DNA of 64,000 nucleotides from DATBGO01 sp963785765 (GCA_963785765.1 CAWAWM010000002.1:186001-250000), one strand, 5' to 3'; shown: positions 30,871 through 39,719, numbered from the stretch's first letter. Numbers and translations are program-made. Notes: generated from the letters alone by a model not told the origin.

Positions 30871-32178
30871 GTGATCGAGCGTTACACCCTGCCCGAGATG
30901 GGCCATGTCTGGAGCGAGGCACACAAGTACGAGCTGTGGTGCAAGGTCGAGACCCTGGTGCTGGCGGAGCACGCGCGGGCGGGCACCGTCCCCGCGGACT
31001 GCGTGGCGCCGGTCCGGGCCGCGCCGGCGCCGTCGCCCGAGGCGGTCGCTGCCCTGGAGGCCGTCACCGGTCATGACGTCATCGCGTTCCTGTCCGCGTG
31101 GGCCGACAACACCGTCCCGCGGGCGGCGGCGGCTTATGTCCATTTCGGGATGACCTCATCTGACCTGTTGGACACGGCGCTGGCTGTGCAGCTCACCGAG
31201 GCCACCGACCTGCTGGCGGCCAGGTGCGCCGCGCTCACCATGGCGCTGCGCGAGCACGCGCTGGCGCACCGGGGCACGCTGCGGGTCGGCCGCACCCACG
31301 GCGTCCACGCCGAGCCTGACGTGTGGGGACACCGGGTGGCCGATTTCGCGTTCGGCATGGCCCGCTGCACGGCGCGGCTGGCCAGGGCCCGCGCCTCGAT
31401 CGCCGTCGGCAAGCTGTCCGGGCCGGTCGGGACGTACTCCAACATTGACCCGGCCGTCGAGGCGGCGGTCATGGCCGAGCTGGGGCTGGCTCCCGCGGAT
31501 GTGGCCACCCAGGTCGTGCTCCGGGACGGGATTGCCGAGTGGGTCGGGGTCCTGGCGCTGATCTCGACGGTGTGCGAGGCGATCGCGCTTGAGGTCAGGC
31601 ACGGCCAGCGGACCGAGGTCGCCGAGCTCGCGGAGCCATTCGCGGCGGGCCAGAAGGGCTCGTCGGCGATGCCGCACAAGAAGAACCCGGTCCGCTCGGA
31701 ACGCATCAGCGGGCTGGCCCGGGTGGTCCGCGCTCAGATCGTCCCGGTGATGGAAGGGATACCGCTGTGGCATGAGCGAGATATCTCCCATTCCTCTACC
31801 GAGCGGGTGGCGCTGCCTGATGCCGCGATCGTCACCGACTACCTGCTCGATCAGACCACCGCGCTGGTCTCGGGCCTGGTCGTGGACGCGGCGCGGATGC
31901 GCGCCAACCTGGATGCCACCCACGGCCTGATCTACACCTCCGCCGTGCTGCTCGAGCTGATCGCGGCCGGGATGTCCAGGGAAGACGCCTACTCGCTGGT
32001 CCAGGCGGCTGCCATGGACACCTGGGCGACCGGGTCGCCGTTCCGCGAGACGCTGCGCAAGCACGCCGGCGACCGTGGCCAGCCGCTGGACGAGGCGAGG
32101 CTGGATGAGGCCTGCAGGCCGGAGCGGTACACCGAGCGGCTGGGCGCCGTCTTCGAGCGGCTGGAGCGGCTGTCATGA
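30871..32178 (+). CDS. purB: Adenylosuccinate lyase PurB
   Basis: A 435-residue member of the fumarase/aspartase superfamily. The flexible-loop signature is GSSAMPHKKNP (about residues 265-275); HFGMTSSDLLDTA holds substrate residues and RTHGVHAEP the catalytic His region. It cleaves adenylosuccinate to AMP and SAICAR to AICAR, so it serves two steps beside purA and purC. The start is a GTG at VIERYTLPEMG, which matches the family N-terminus. purC begins 26 bp after its stop. Confidence 0.97.
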   Translation: MIERYTLPEMGHVWSEAHKYELWCKVETLVLAEHARAGTVPADCVAPVRAAPAPSPEAVAALEAVTGHDVIAFLSAWADNTVPRAAAAYVHFGMTSSDLLDTALAVQLTEATDLLAARCAALTMALREHALAHRGTLRVGRTHGVHAEPDVWGHRVADFAFGMARCTARLARARASIAVGKLSGPVGTYSNIDPAVEAAVMAELGLAPADVATQVVLRDGIAEWVGVLALISTVCEAIALEVRHGQRTEVAELAEPFAAGQKGSSAMPHKKNPVRSERISGLARVVRAQIVPVMEGIPLWHERDISHSSTERVALPDAAIVTDYLLDQTTALVSGLVVDAARMRANLDATHGLIYTSAVLLELIAAGMSREDAYSLVQAAAMDTWATGSPFRETLRKHAGDRGQPLDEARLDEACRPERYTERLGAVFERLERLS

Positions 32179-32203
32179 CCGCCCCCGCCCGGCGCGGCCG
32201 GCC

Positions 32204-33043
32204 ATGAGGCATCTGTACTCGGGGAAGGTCCGCGAGCTCTACGAGACCGACGACGGCGTGCTGCTGCTCGTCGCCACGGACCGGATCTCCGCCTTCGACT
32301 TCGTGCTCGGCACCGAGATTCCCGATAAGGGGCGGATTCTCACTCAGCTGTCCCTCTGGTGGTTCGGTCAGCTCGCTGACCTGGTGCCGAACCATCTAGT
32401 GACGGCCGACGTACCGGCTGAGTTCGCGGGCCGCGCCATGGCCTGCCGCCGTCTTTCGATGATTCCGGTCGAATGCGTGGCCCGCGGTTACCTGACCGGC
32501 TCGGGCCTGGCCGACTACCAGCGCACCGGCATGGTATGCGGGGTCAGGCTGCCAGCCGGGCTCGACGACGGGTTCAGGCTGCCCGAGCCGGTCTTCACCC
32601 CGGCCACCAAGGCGGGCCCCGGCGAGCACGACGAGAACATCGCGGTATCGGCCGTCGTGGCGCGCCAGGGCGCGGACGTAGCCGCTGAGCTGGAACGAAT
32701 CACTCTGGAGGTGTACCGGCGCGGCGCGGCGGTCGCCGCCCGCCGCGGCATTATCGTGGCCGATACGAAGCTAGAGTTCGGTTTCGATTCCGATGGCGTG
32801 CTACGGCTGGCCGACGAGGTCCTGACCCCGGATTCGTCCAGGTTCTGGCCCGCTCAGCGGTGGTCCCCTGGCCATCGCCAGCCGTCGTTCGACAAGCAGT
32901 ATGTTCGCGACTGGCTCACCTCGCCTGAGGCCGGCTGGGACCGCAGCGGACCGCCGCCGCCACTGCCGGGAAAGGTGGTTGAGCGGACCCGTGACCTCTA
33001 CATTCAGGCCTACGAGAAGATAACCGGGCTGCGCTGGATCTAA
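32204..33043 (+). CDS. purC: SAICAR synthetase PurC
   Basis: A 279-residue enzyme that condenses CAIR with aspartate using ATP. The N-terminal SGKVRELYE, ATDRISAFDFV, the VECVARGYLTGSGL signature and VADTKLEFGFD are all visible. The ATG at 32204 matches where the family begins; an ATG at 32175 is in another frame. It closes the purA-purD-purB-purC set. After the TAA there are three imperfect copies of a 12-13-bp repeat (about 33042-33080) and no clear terminator. Confidence 0.96.
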   Translation: MRHLYSGKVRELYETDDGVLLLVATDRISAFDFVLGTEIPDKGRILTQLSLWWFGQLADLVPNHLVTADVPAEFAGRAMACRRLSMIPVECVARGYLTGSGLADYQRTGMVCGVRLPAGLDDGFRLPEPVFTPATKAGPGEHDENIAVSAVVARQGADVAAELERITLEVYRRGAAVAARRGIIVADTKLEFGFDSDGVLRLADEVLTPDSSRFWPAQRWSPGHRQPSFDKQYVRDWLTSPEAGWDRSGPPPPLPGKVVERTRDLYIQAYEKITGLRWI

Positions 33044-33109
33044 AGGCTGGAGCTAAGACTGGACCTGAAAGACAGAGCCGCCCGGAAACAAGGGGCCACC
33101 TATTACTCA

Positions 33110-33139
33110 TTGAGCTTGATCAGATACGTTACGTAACAC
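33110..33139 (+). promoter_or_regulatory. Candidate promoter with an overlapping palindromic operator, upstream of murA
   Basis: In an AT-rich patch, TTGAGC (33110-33115) and TAACAC (33134-33139) are separated by 18 bp. The perfect palindrome GTTACGTAAC (33128-33137) covers the -10 region, a classic repressor position. The same TTACGTAA core occurs 19 bp before the nucleotide-sugar dehydrogenase gene at 41714. Confidence 0.45.
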
Positions 33140-33276
33140 TGCCGACATGGTCTAGGGGGCGCGGCAGCGGTGGGATACTGGACCCGCGAAGGAGGAGCCG
33201 CTGGCCGGCCTGGAGCCCGGGGACCTGGCTGGTCACAGACCGCGCCGCCGCCACGGCTGCCGACCGCAGCCACCGA

Positions 33277-33358
33277 ACAGCAAAACCGCAGAACAGCAAG
33301 CTACGGAACAGCAAGCCGCAAGACAGCAAGCCGCAAGACAGCAAGCCGCAGGACAGCA
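33277..33358. repeat. 15-bp tandem repeat before murA
   Basis: Copies at 33293-33307, 33308-33322, 33323-33337 and 33338-33352 (unit acagcaagccgcaag), with a degenerate copy before and a partial one after. The murA frame is open through the array and would read as TASRK-type repeats. Confidence 0.88.
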
Positions 33359-33385
33359 CAGCCGACGGACAGGAGCCCTAGCGAT

Positions 33386-34666
33386 ATGACCACCGGCCCA
33401 CAGACCCGCTACCGCGTAAGAGGCGGGATCCCGCTGCAGGGCACGGTGTTCGTGCAGGGCGCCAAGAACGCCGCTCTGAAAATGATCGCCGCGTCATTGC
33501 TGGCCGACAAGGGCCGGACGGTGCTCAGGAACGTTCCTGTCATTGAAGACGTGCGCCGGGCGGTGGAGCTCGCGCAGGCCGTGGGCGCGGTCGTTAAGTT
33601 CCACGAGGCAGAGCGGACCCTGGTGGTCGACGCCTCCAGGCTGACCAGCTCGGTCCTGCCGGCCGACATCACCAGCAGGTTCCGCGGGTCGGTGCTGTTC
33701 GTGCCCGCACTGCTGCACCGGCTCGGCGAGGCCACCCTGGAGGGTATCGGCGGCTGCAATCTCGGCAGCCGCAACCTGGACTTTCACTACCGTGGCTTCG
33801 CCCGGCTCGGCGCGATCGTGGATGAGGGCGAAGACCAGATCCACATCAAGGCCGACCGGCTCAGCGGCGCGCACCTCTATCTCGACACGCCGTCGCACAC
33901 CGGTACCGAGAACCTGATCATGGCCGCCTCCCTGGCCCCCGGCGTCACCATCATCGACAACGCGGCCCTGGAGCCTGAGGTTCTCGACGTCATCGCCTTC
34001 CTCGGCAAGATGGGCGCCCAGATCAGCGGCGGAGGCACCGGTTTCGTGACGGTGCGCGGCGTCGATGAGCTCACCGCGGTCGAGCACACGGTGATGCCGG
34101 ACCGCATTGACGCGGGCGTCTTCGCGATGGCCGCCGCGATCACCGGCGGCGAGCTGAGCCTGGTCGGCGCCTCGCTGGAGCATTTCGGCGTAGTCCGGTG
34201 GAAGCTAGAGCAGATGGGCGTCGAATTCGCCAGCCAGGGCGCCATCCTGCAGGTCCGCCGGGAGCGCCAGCTGCGCCCGATCAACGTCATTACCTGCCCG
34301 TTTCCCGGGTTTGCCACCGACTTGCAGTCTCCGATCATGGCGGTGGCCAGCCTCGCCGACGGTACCAGTTACATCAGGGAAACGATCTTCGACGGCCGCT
34401 ACACGCTGGCCGCCGAGCTCAACAAGATGGGCGCGAAGGTCGAGGTGGCCGGCAACGCGGTTCTCGTGCACGGCCCGTCGGTGCTCAAAGGCGCCGAGGT
34501 CATCGCGCATGACCTGCGCACCGGTATCGCGCTCGTGCTCGCCGGGCTCGCGGCGGACGGCGAGACCATCGTGGCCCCCGGCTACCCCATCGACCGCGGC
34601 CACGCATCGGTGGCGGCCCGGCTCACCACCCTCGGCGCCGACATCGACGTCGACGTCGTCGACTGA
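33386..34666 (+). CDS. murA: MurA-family UDP-GlcNAc enolpyruvyl transferase
   Basis: A 426-residue EPSP-synthase-fold enzyme. Residues matching the MurA active site are present: Lys-Asn in QGAKNAALK, Cys in IGGCNLGSRN (the PEP-binding Cys115 position), Asp in FATDLQSP, Arg in IRETIFDGR, Arg in DLRTGIAL and Arg in IDRGH. It transfers enolpyruvate to UDP-GlcNAc, the first step of peptidoglycan precursor synthesis. The active-site loop lacks the usual CAIGxRP form, so it may be a paralogue of the main MurA. The ATG was chosen because AGGAG lies about 12 bp upstream, although the frame stays open 200 bp further. Confidence 0.88.
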   Translation: MTTGPQTRYRVRGGIPLQGTVFVQGAKNAALKMIAASLLADKGRTVLRNVPVIEDVRRAVELAQAVGAVVKFHEAERTLVVDASRLTSSVLPADITSRFRGSVLFVPALLHRLGEATLEGIGGCNLGSRNLDFHYRGFARLGAIVDEGEDQIHIKADRLSGAHLYLDTPSHTGTENLIMAASLAPGVTIIDNAALEPEVLDVIAFLGKMGAQISGGGTGFVTVRGVDELTAVEHTVMPDRIDAGVFAMAAAITGGELSLVGASLEHFGVVRWKLEQMGVEFASQGAILQVRRERQLRPINVITCPFPGFATDLQSPIMAVASLADGTSYIRETIFDGRYTLAAELNKMGAKVEVAGNAVLVHGPSVLKGAEVIAHDLRTGIALVLAGLAADGETIVAPGYPIDRGHASVAARLTTLGADIDVDVVD

Positions 34667-34810
34667 GCACGGGCGTGGACTGGGCACGGGCCGGGGGCGG
34701 CGGCCAAGCGACACCGGTGGCTGCCTGTCCGGGACCAGCGGGCTGACCGCACCGGGCCGCGGCCGGCGAGGCGCGGCCGGCGAGGCGCGGCCGGCGAGGC
34801 GCGGCCGGTG
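34662..34810. repeat. Tandem repeats after the murA stop
   Basis: Two imperfect 17-bp copies start at the murA stop (34662-34695, unit gactgagcacgggcgtg). Further on, three exact 14-bp copies (gcggccggcgaggc) lie at 34759-34772, 34773-34786 and 34787-34800 with a partial fourth. Confidence 0.75.
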
Positions 34811-35233
34811 GGTGCGGCACTGCGGCCGGTGCGGCCCGGGCCTGCTGCCGGTGATACCTGTCGTCGGCGATGCCTGCTGCCGGTGATGCGCGCGGTTAAA
34901 GAGTGGCCGAGATGCTCATGGCTGCCGTGATCGCCGCCCGGGCCTGACACTGGCTCAAATGTGGCCGACGCTCCCGCCAGGCAACGATCTGATCACCTCT
35001 CAGACTTTGTCCGCCCTACCCTTTGCCCGCCTTTTTCGTTCACTTTTATAATGCTTTCTGTGCTGACGCTGCCGGAGCACAGATAATTTCCTCTTCCGGT
35101 GATCGTCCAGGTGAGCTACGAAATGTAACAGCGGGCAGTCGCGCATCGCCGGGCAGCGGCCGGAGACGGGACAGGGCATGGAGCAGAACGCGAGCAGCCA
35201 GGCAGCCGGAGCGGAACGTTCACTAGCCTGGGG
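34811..35233. other. Intergenic region before the 35234 regulator
   Basis: About 420 bp with no supportable gene. It holds an AT-rich segment (about 34990-35130) that contains the promoter listed at 35023-35052, followed by a leader of about 175 nt. Short frames here have no protein-like features and no RNA family was recognised. Confidence 0.4.
35023..35052 (+). promoter_or_regulatory. Sigma-70-type promoter with consensus TATAAT
   Basis: TTGCCC at 35023-35028 and a perfect TATAAT at 35047-35052 are separated by 18 bp, within sequence unusually AT-rich for this genome. Transcription would begin near 35060, leaving a leader of about 175 nt before the regulator gene. Confidence 0.6.
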
Positions 35234-36592
35234 ATGCGACCTCGCATGAGCCCATTACGGCAAGTCTCCGGCGAGCTGACGATCGGCATCGTCGGGCCGC
35301 ATGATCTGGTTGAGCGCATCATGCTGGCCGGCACCTCGGCGGCCGGGCCGCCGGGCGCCGCGGGCGGCACCGGGCCGGTCAGGCGGCTGGTCGCGGCCGC
35401 CTACCGGGACGAGCATGAGGCCGCCGACATGGTCGGGCGGCTCGGTCCCGCGGTCGACGCATGCTTGTTCGCTAGCCAGGTCCCCTATGAGGTCGCCCGC
35501 AAGGCCGGGGTGCTGAACATCCCGGCGACATTCGTCCCGCTGGCCGGCAGCGCGCTGTACGCGGCGCTCTTCCGCGCCAGCCGCGACGGTGACCGCGACC
35601 TGGGCCGGGCCAGCATCGACGTGCTGAGCCGCGCGGATGTCGAAGACGCCTTCGCCGAACTGGGCATCGGCGCGCGCCGCCTGCACGTCCGGGAGGAGCC
35701 AGCCAGCCCCGCGCTGCTGGCCTCCTTTCACGAACGGCTCTGGCGCAAGCAGGAATCGTCGGTCGCCTTCACCTGCCTGCAGTCGGTCGCTAACCGGCTA
35801 TCCGCCGCCAACGTCCCGGTCTTCACCGTCCGGCCCACCGGTAGCGCAATCCACTGGGCGCTGCAGACCGCGGTCCTGCTCGGCGGCTACCGCAGGCTCG
35901 ATGATGCACAGCTCGCAGTGATCATTGTCGAGATACCGACGCTCCGGGACTCCGCGCGGCGCGCTTCCCCGCGGCAGTCACGGGAGGAACTGCGGCTGAC
36001 CGTGCAGAGATTCCTCGTCCAGGAGGCGCAGCGGCTGCACGCCACGGTTAGCCCGGTCAGCGATCACGGCTTCCTGATTACGGCTACCCGCGGCTCGCTG
36101 GCCGGCGTGACAGACGGGTTCCGGGTCGTGCCATTCACCGAGCGCGCCCGCAGCGAGCTCGGGATCACTATCGAGACGGGCGTGGGAATGGGCCGCACCG
36201 CTCTCGAGGCGGAGGCCCATGCCCGCGCCGTCCTGGGCCGGGCTACCCTGGGGGCGCCGCCCAGAGGGTTCACTCCGGGACGGGAGGGACTGCCGCTGGT
36301 GCCGACCCCGCGCCAGCCCGGTGCCGGGACGCCCGGCCGGATACGGGCCCTGGACACGCTGTCGAGGCTGGCCGGGAAACTTCCCGAAGCGACCGCCACG
36401 CTGATCGTGGACGCGGATACCGCGGGGCGGCTGCTCGACGTGACCCCGCGCACGGCCAGGCGGCTGCTGCACAACCTGGTCGAGGAGGGGCTCGCCTGGC
36501 CGCTGCCGCCGAGCAGGTCCCCGCAGCCGGGCCGGCCGCGCCAGTTCTACCGGCTGCTCGCGGAGAAGCTCGAGCAACGGCCGGAACACTGA
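35234..36592 (+). CDS. Large regulator-like protein: cyclase-like domain and C-terminal winged helix
   Basis: A 452-residue protein I cannot place in a named family. The N-terminal region (ELTIGIVGPHDLVERIM, then VAAAYRDEHEAADMV) looks like a ligand-binding Rossmann or periplasmic-binding-like fold. A middle region with ELGITIETGVGMGRTALEAEAHARAVL resembles the last strand and helix of GGDEF/adenylate-cyclase-like folds, without a GGDEF motif. The C-terminus (about 375-450) has a helix-turn-helix pattern: AGRLLDVTPRTARRLLHNLVEEGL and a wing ending in QFYRLL. It likely regulates transcription. It converges on the flavin monooxygenase operon, a plausible target. Starts at 35234 or 35246 are possible. 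Confidence 0.6.
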   Translation: MRPRMSPLRQVSGELTIGIVGPHDLVERIMLAGTSAAGPPGAAGGTGPVRRLVAAAYRDEHEAADMVGRLGPAVDACLFASQVPYEVARKAGVLNIPATFVPLAGSALYAALFRASRDGDRDLGRASIDVLSRADVEDAFAELGIGARRLHVREEPASPALLASFHERLWRKQESSVAFTCLQSVANRLSAANVPVFTVRPTGSAIHWALQTAVLLGGYRRLDDAQLAVIIVEIPTLRDSARRASPRQSREELRLTVQRFLVQEAQRLHATVSPVSDHGFLITATRGSLAGVTDGFRVVPFTERARSELGITIETGVGMGRTALEAEAHARAVLGRATLGAPPRGFTPGREGLPLVPTPRQPGAGTPGRIRALDTLSRLAGKLPEATATLIVDADTAGRLLDVTPRTARRLLHNLVEEGLAWPLPPSRSPQPGRPRQFYRLLAEKLEQRPEH

Positions 36593-36652
36593 ACTCAGGC
36601 AGGCACCGAACTCAGGCAGGCACCGAACTCAGGCAGGCACTGGAACTCAGGC
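36591..36652. repeat. 17-bp tandem repeat at the regulator stop
   Basis: Copies at 36591-36607, 36608-36624 and 36625-36641 (unit gaactcaggcaggcacc) plus a partial copy. The first overlaps the TGA of the upstream regulator gene and the last ends five bases before the stop of the convergent gene. Confidence 0.9.
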
Positions 36653-36656
36653 GTCA

Positions 36657-37685
36657 TCAGGACCGGACTGGGTAGCGGCTGATCACCTCGGCCCCGAACC
36701 TGGCCATCTCCTCGTGCTGCGGAGAGAACTGGAGCAGCATCAGCCCGACCCCGGCCTGCTCGTAGGCCTGCAGCCGGTCGATGATCTGCTCCGGCGTACC
36801 GATCAGCCCGCTGCGCAGCCCGCGATTGGACACGCTGTACTCCTCCAGCGAGACCCGGGACTCCAGCTGCGACCCCTCGATGAAGTCCTGGTAGGACGCG
36901 TAGGCCTGGGGCGTAGCGCGGACATCGAGAATCCGGTCCAGTTCGGCGCGGGCGGCCGCCTCGGTGTCCCTGCAGATCACGTAGCCCGAGACGCCGAACT
37001 CCAGCGGCGGCCCGCCGGCCTGCTCGCGGCGCGCGTTCAGGTCCGCCACCTTGGCCGCGATGACGTCCGGCGCATCGCCGTGCATGACGTACGCATCGGC
37101 CCGGGTGGCGATCACCTCCTTGGCCTTTGGCGACTCGCCGCCCATGTAGACGGGCGGAACACGTCCCGGCTTCGGCTCCAGGACGGCCGCATCGAGCTGG
37201 TACAGGGGGCCGGAATGGGTCACGGTGTCCTCCCGCAGCAGCCGGGACACGATCTCGAGCCACTCCTCGGTCCGCGCGTACCTGGCGTCGTGCACGTCGA
37301 ACGGAGCGCCGTACTGGGCCGCCTCGGCCTTCCACCATGAGGACACCACGTTCAGTGAGATCCGGCCCGGCGCGATCGTGTCCAGGGTGGACAGCGCCTT
37401 GGCGGTCAGCGACGGGGAATGGTAGTTGGGCCGGACGGCCAGCATGAGCTCAAGCCGCTCGGTGACCGCCGCCACCGCCGGAGCCAGGGTCCAGCAGTCC
37501 AGCGACGGCGCCCGGTGGCCCTTGATGTCGTTGAGGTTCAGCTCGGCGATCAGGGTCAGCTCGAATCCCTGCCGCTCGCTGTCGGTGGCGAGGTCGCGGA
37601 TGTAGGGCCAGGCGATGGACATCCGCTCGTCCGGGACGTTACGCAGCCAGCCGCCGAAGATCGGCATCCAGTATCCGAACCGCAT
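36657..37685 (-). CDS. LLM-class flavin-dependent monooxygenase (SsuD/SfnG-like)
   Basis: A 342-residue luciferase-like TIM barrel. RISLNVVSSWWKAEAAQYG and the following DARYARTEEWLEIVSRLL match the SsuD/SfnG group, which uses FMNH2 and oxygen to cleave C-S bonds in sulfonates or sulfones. RPNYHSPSLTAKALSTLDTIAPGR is the conserved strand before it. The substrate here is unknown, because related proteins also act on other small molecules. The ATG has GGAG upstream. It is the last gene of a minus-strand set with the ATP-grasp and aminotransferase genes, 20 bp after the former. No NADH:FMN reductase is nearby. Confidence 0.87.
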   Translation of the reverse strand: MRFGYWMPIFGGWLRNVPDERMSIAWPYIRDLATDSERQGFELTLIAELNLNDIKGHRAPSLDCWTLAPAVAAVTERLELMLAVRPNYHSPSLTAKALSTLDTIAPGRISLNVVSSWWKAEAAQYGAPFDVHDARYARTEEWLEIVSRLLREDTVTHSGPLYQLDAAVLEPKPGRVPPVYMGGESPKAKEVIATRADAYVMHGDAPDVIAAKVADLNARREQAGGPPLEFGVSGYVICRDTEAAARAELDRILDVRATPQAYASYQDFIEGSQLESRVSLEEYSVSNRGLRSGLIGTPEQIIDRLQAYEQAGVGLMLLQFSPQHEEMARFGAEVISRYPVRS

Positions 37686-37705
37686 CAGCGGCTCCTCTCA
37701 TCGGT

Positions 37706-38629
37706 TCACGTCCTGGCCTGCTCGTGCGCCAGAAGGCGGGCCAGGAAGGCCGCGACCGCGGGCAGTGCCGGGCGCGGCGCCGCGGCCTCGATGCCTGCGT
37801 TGTAATTGGTGGTGGTGTTGATGTCGTAGGTGACCAGGCGGCCGTCGGCGGTCTCGATGAACTCGAAACCGGCGATCTCGATGTGCTGCCGCCCGGCGAA
37901 CTCCAGGTACCGGCCGATGATCGGGTGGTCGAATCCGTCCCGCAGGGCGAACAGGCCAGCGCCGGCGCCCGGATCGCCTACCGCGCAGGCATCGGCGGGG
38001 CAGAGCTCGAAGCCGCCCAGCGAGGTGTCGGCCGTGATCGCGTAGATGAACTCGCCGCCGACCACCTCGGCCCTGGTGATACGGGGCTCGGCGGCGCGCA
38101 GGTACTCCTGGAGCAGGGTGATGCCATCCACCGGCGATTCGTAGGCAGCCGAGGCCAGGTACGCCTCGAAGCCGTCGTGGCTGTCGAACAGGCGGACGCC
38201 CAGTCCCTTGCCGCCCTGGTTGGGCTTGCTGATGAAGGGGACGGCCAGCTTGCGCGCGGCGGCAGTCAGCTCACCGGTCCCGGCCACGGCGATGGTGCGC
38301 GGCACGTCGAACCCGGCGGCCCGCAGCGCGGTGAGCTGCGCTACCTTGCTGACCTCCAGCTCCAGCACGCGGCGGCCGTTCACCACCCGCCGGCCGTGCG
38401 AGTCCAGCCAGCTCAGCACGGCGCGAGCCGCGTCCTTCGCGTGCGGGTGACCGCGAGTGTGCGCAGAGGCGCTCATCCGGGACCAGAACACCCCGGATGG
38501 CGGCGGCTCGCTCAGGTCAAGCAGGCCCGCACCGAGCAGCCATTGCTCGTGCGGCACGCCTGCCCGGTCGAAGGCCGCTCCCAGCGGCGCGTACCAGTCA
38601 GGATTCTCGTGGAGCACATGAACTTTCAC
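37706..38629 (-). CDS. RimK-like ATP-grasp ligase
   Basis: A 307-residue ATP-grasp enzyme. After an N-terminal domain (VKVHVLHENPDWYAPLG) the core shows VPFISKPNQGGKGLGVRLF (ATP-binding loop), LLQEYLRAAEPRITRAEVV and the metal-binding GRLVTYDINTTTNYN. Such ligases activate a carboxylate as acyl-phosphate and join it to an amine, thiol or amino acid. The partner enzymes suggest a small molecule or modified amino acid rather than ribosomal protein S6. The GTG at 38629 was preferred because upstream in-frame sequence overlaps the aminotransferase gene and is low-complexity. Confidence 0.82.
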   Translation of the reverse strand: MKVHVLHENPDWYAPLGAAFDRAGVPHEQWLLGAGLLDLSEPPPSGVFWSRMSASAHTRGHPHAKDAARAVLSWLDSHGRRVVNGRRVLELEVSKVAQLTALRAAGFDVPRTIAVAGTGELTAAARKLAVPFISKPNQGGKGLGVRLFDSHDGFEAYLASAAYESPVDGITLLQEYLRAAEPRITRAEVVGGEFIYAITADTSLGGFELCPADACAVGDPGAGAGLFALRDGFDHPIIGRYLEFAGRQHIEIAGFEFIETADGRLVTYDINTTTNYNAGIEAAAPRPALPAVAAFLARLLAHEQART

Positions 38630-38645
38630 CAGCGCAGGCCGGCCC

Positions 38646-39719
38646 TCAGTGGCGGCGCGGGTAGGCCGCGGCCACCTCGAGAAACGCGTCGTTGGCGAGC
38701 TGATCGCCGATGGAGACCCGGGCGCCCTCGCCGGCGAACGGCCGGACGCTGATCCCGGCCCGGTCGCAGGCGTCGGCGAAGTCACTGGTGTCCTCGGCCA
38801 GCCGCAGCCAGACGAAGTTGGCCTCAGTGGGCGGCACCGTCCAGCCCTGTCCGGTTAGCTCACCGTAGACCCGCTGCCGCTCGGCGACGACCACCTCGAC
38901 CCGGTCGAGCAGCTCGGCCTCGGCCGCCAGCGAAGCCAGCGCAGCGGCCTGGGCCAGCGAGTTCACCGTGAAGGTCAGCATCGCCTTGCGGACCGCGGCC
39001 GCGACAGGCTCGTGGCCGACCAGGAAGCCCACCCGCAGGCCGGCCAGCCCGTAGGCCTTGGAGAAGGTTCGCAGCACCGCCACGTTGGGACGGTCGGCGT
39101 AAAGCGCCATCCCGTCGGGCACCTCGGCATCGCGCACGTACTCCGAATACGCCTCGTCCAGGACCACCAGGCAGTCCGCCGGTACCCGGTCGAGGAACTC
39201 CACCAGTTCCGAGCGGTGCACGACGGTTCCGGTCGGATTGTTGGGGTTGCAGACGAAGATCATCCGGGTCTGGGGGGTGATCGCGTCCGCCATCGCCGCC
39301 AGGTCGTGCCGTTCGGCGCGCAGCGGCACCCGCACCGAGGTGACGCCCGCGAGGTCGGACAGGTACGGATAGGCCTCGAACGACCGCCACGCGTAAAGGA
39401 CCTCAGCACCGGGCTCGCCGACCGCTTCGAGGAGCTGCTGAGTCACTCCGACGGAGCCGCAGCCGACTGCGACATGGGCCGGCGGCACGCCGAACCTGGC
39501 CGCGATGGCAGCGGTGAGCTCCGCCGCCCCGTTGTCCGGGTACCTGTTGACGTCGCCGGCCGCCTCGGTGATGACCTTCAGCACCGAAGGTAGCGGGCCG
39601 AACGGCGATTCGTTCGACGAGAGCTTGAATGACCTGCCCCCCGCCCTGGGTACCCGGCCCGGCTTGTAGGGCGCGAACTGGTCAAGGATGGCCCGGAAGC
39701 GGGGGGATTCTGCGGACAT
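38646..39719 (-). CDS. HisC-like PLP aminotransferase
   Basis: A 357-residue class I/II aminotransferase with the HisC profile: LSSNESPFGPLPSV, CNPNNPTGTVV, DEAYSEYV and the PLP-lysine motif TFSKAYGLAGLRVG. The C-terminal RVSIG with the substrate Arg is present. HisC makes histidinol phosphate, but there are no other his genes here; the neighbours point to a dedicated pathway acting on another amino acid, possibly aromatic. The ATG is preceded by GGAGG at the right distance. It is 16 bp upstream of the ATP-grasp gene. Confidence 0.85.
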   Translation of the reverse strand: MSAESPRFRAILDQFAPYKPGRVPRAGGRSFKLSSNESPFGPLPSVLKVITEAAGDVNRYPDNGAAELTAAIAARFGVPPAHVAVGCGSVGVTQQLLEAVGEPGAEVLYAWRSFEAYPYLSDLAGVTSVRVPLRAERHDLAAMADAITPQTRMIFVCNPNNPTGTVVHRSELVEFLDRVPADCLVVLDEAYSEYVRDAEVPDGMALYADRPNVAVLRTFSKAYGLAGLRVGFLVGHEPVAAAVRKAMLTFTVNSLAQAAALASLAAEAELLDRVEVVVAERQRVYGELTGQGWTVPPTEANFVWLRLAEDTSDFADACDRAGISVRPFAGEGARVSIGDQLANDAFLEVAAAYPRRH

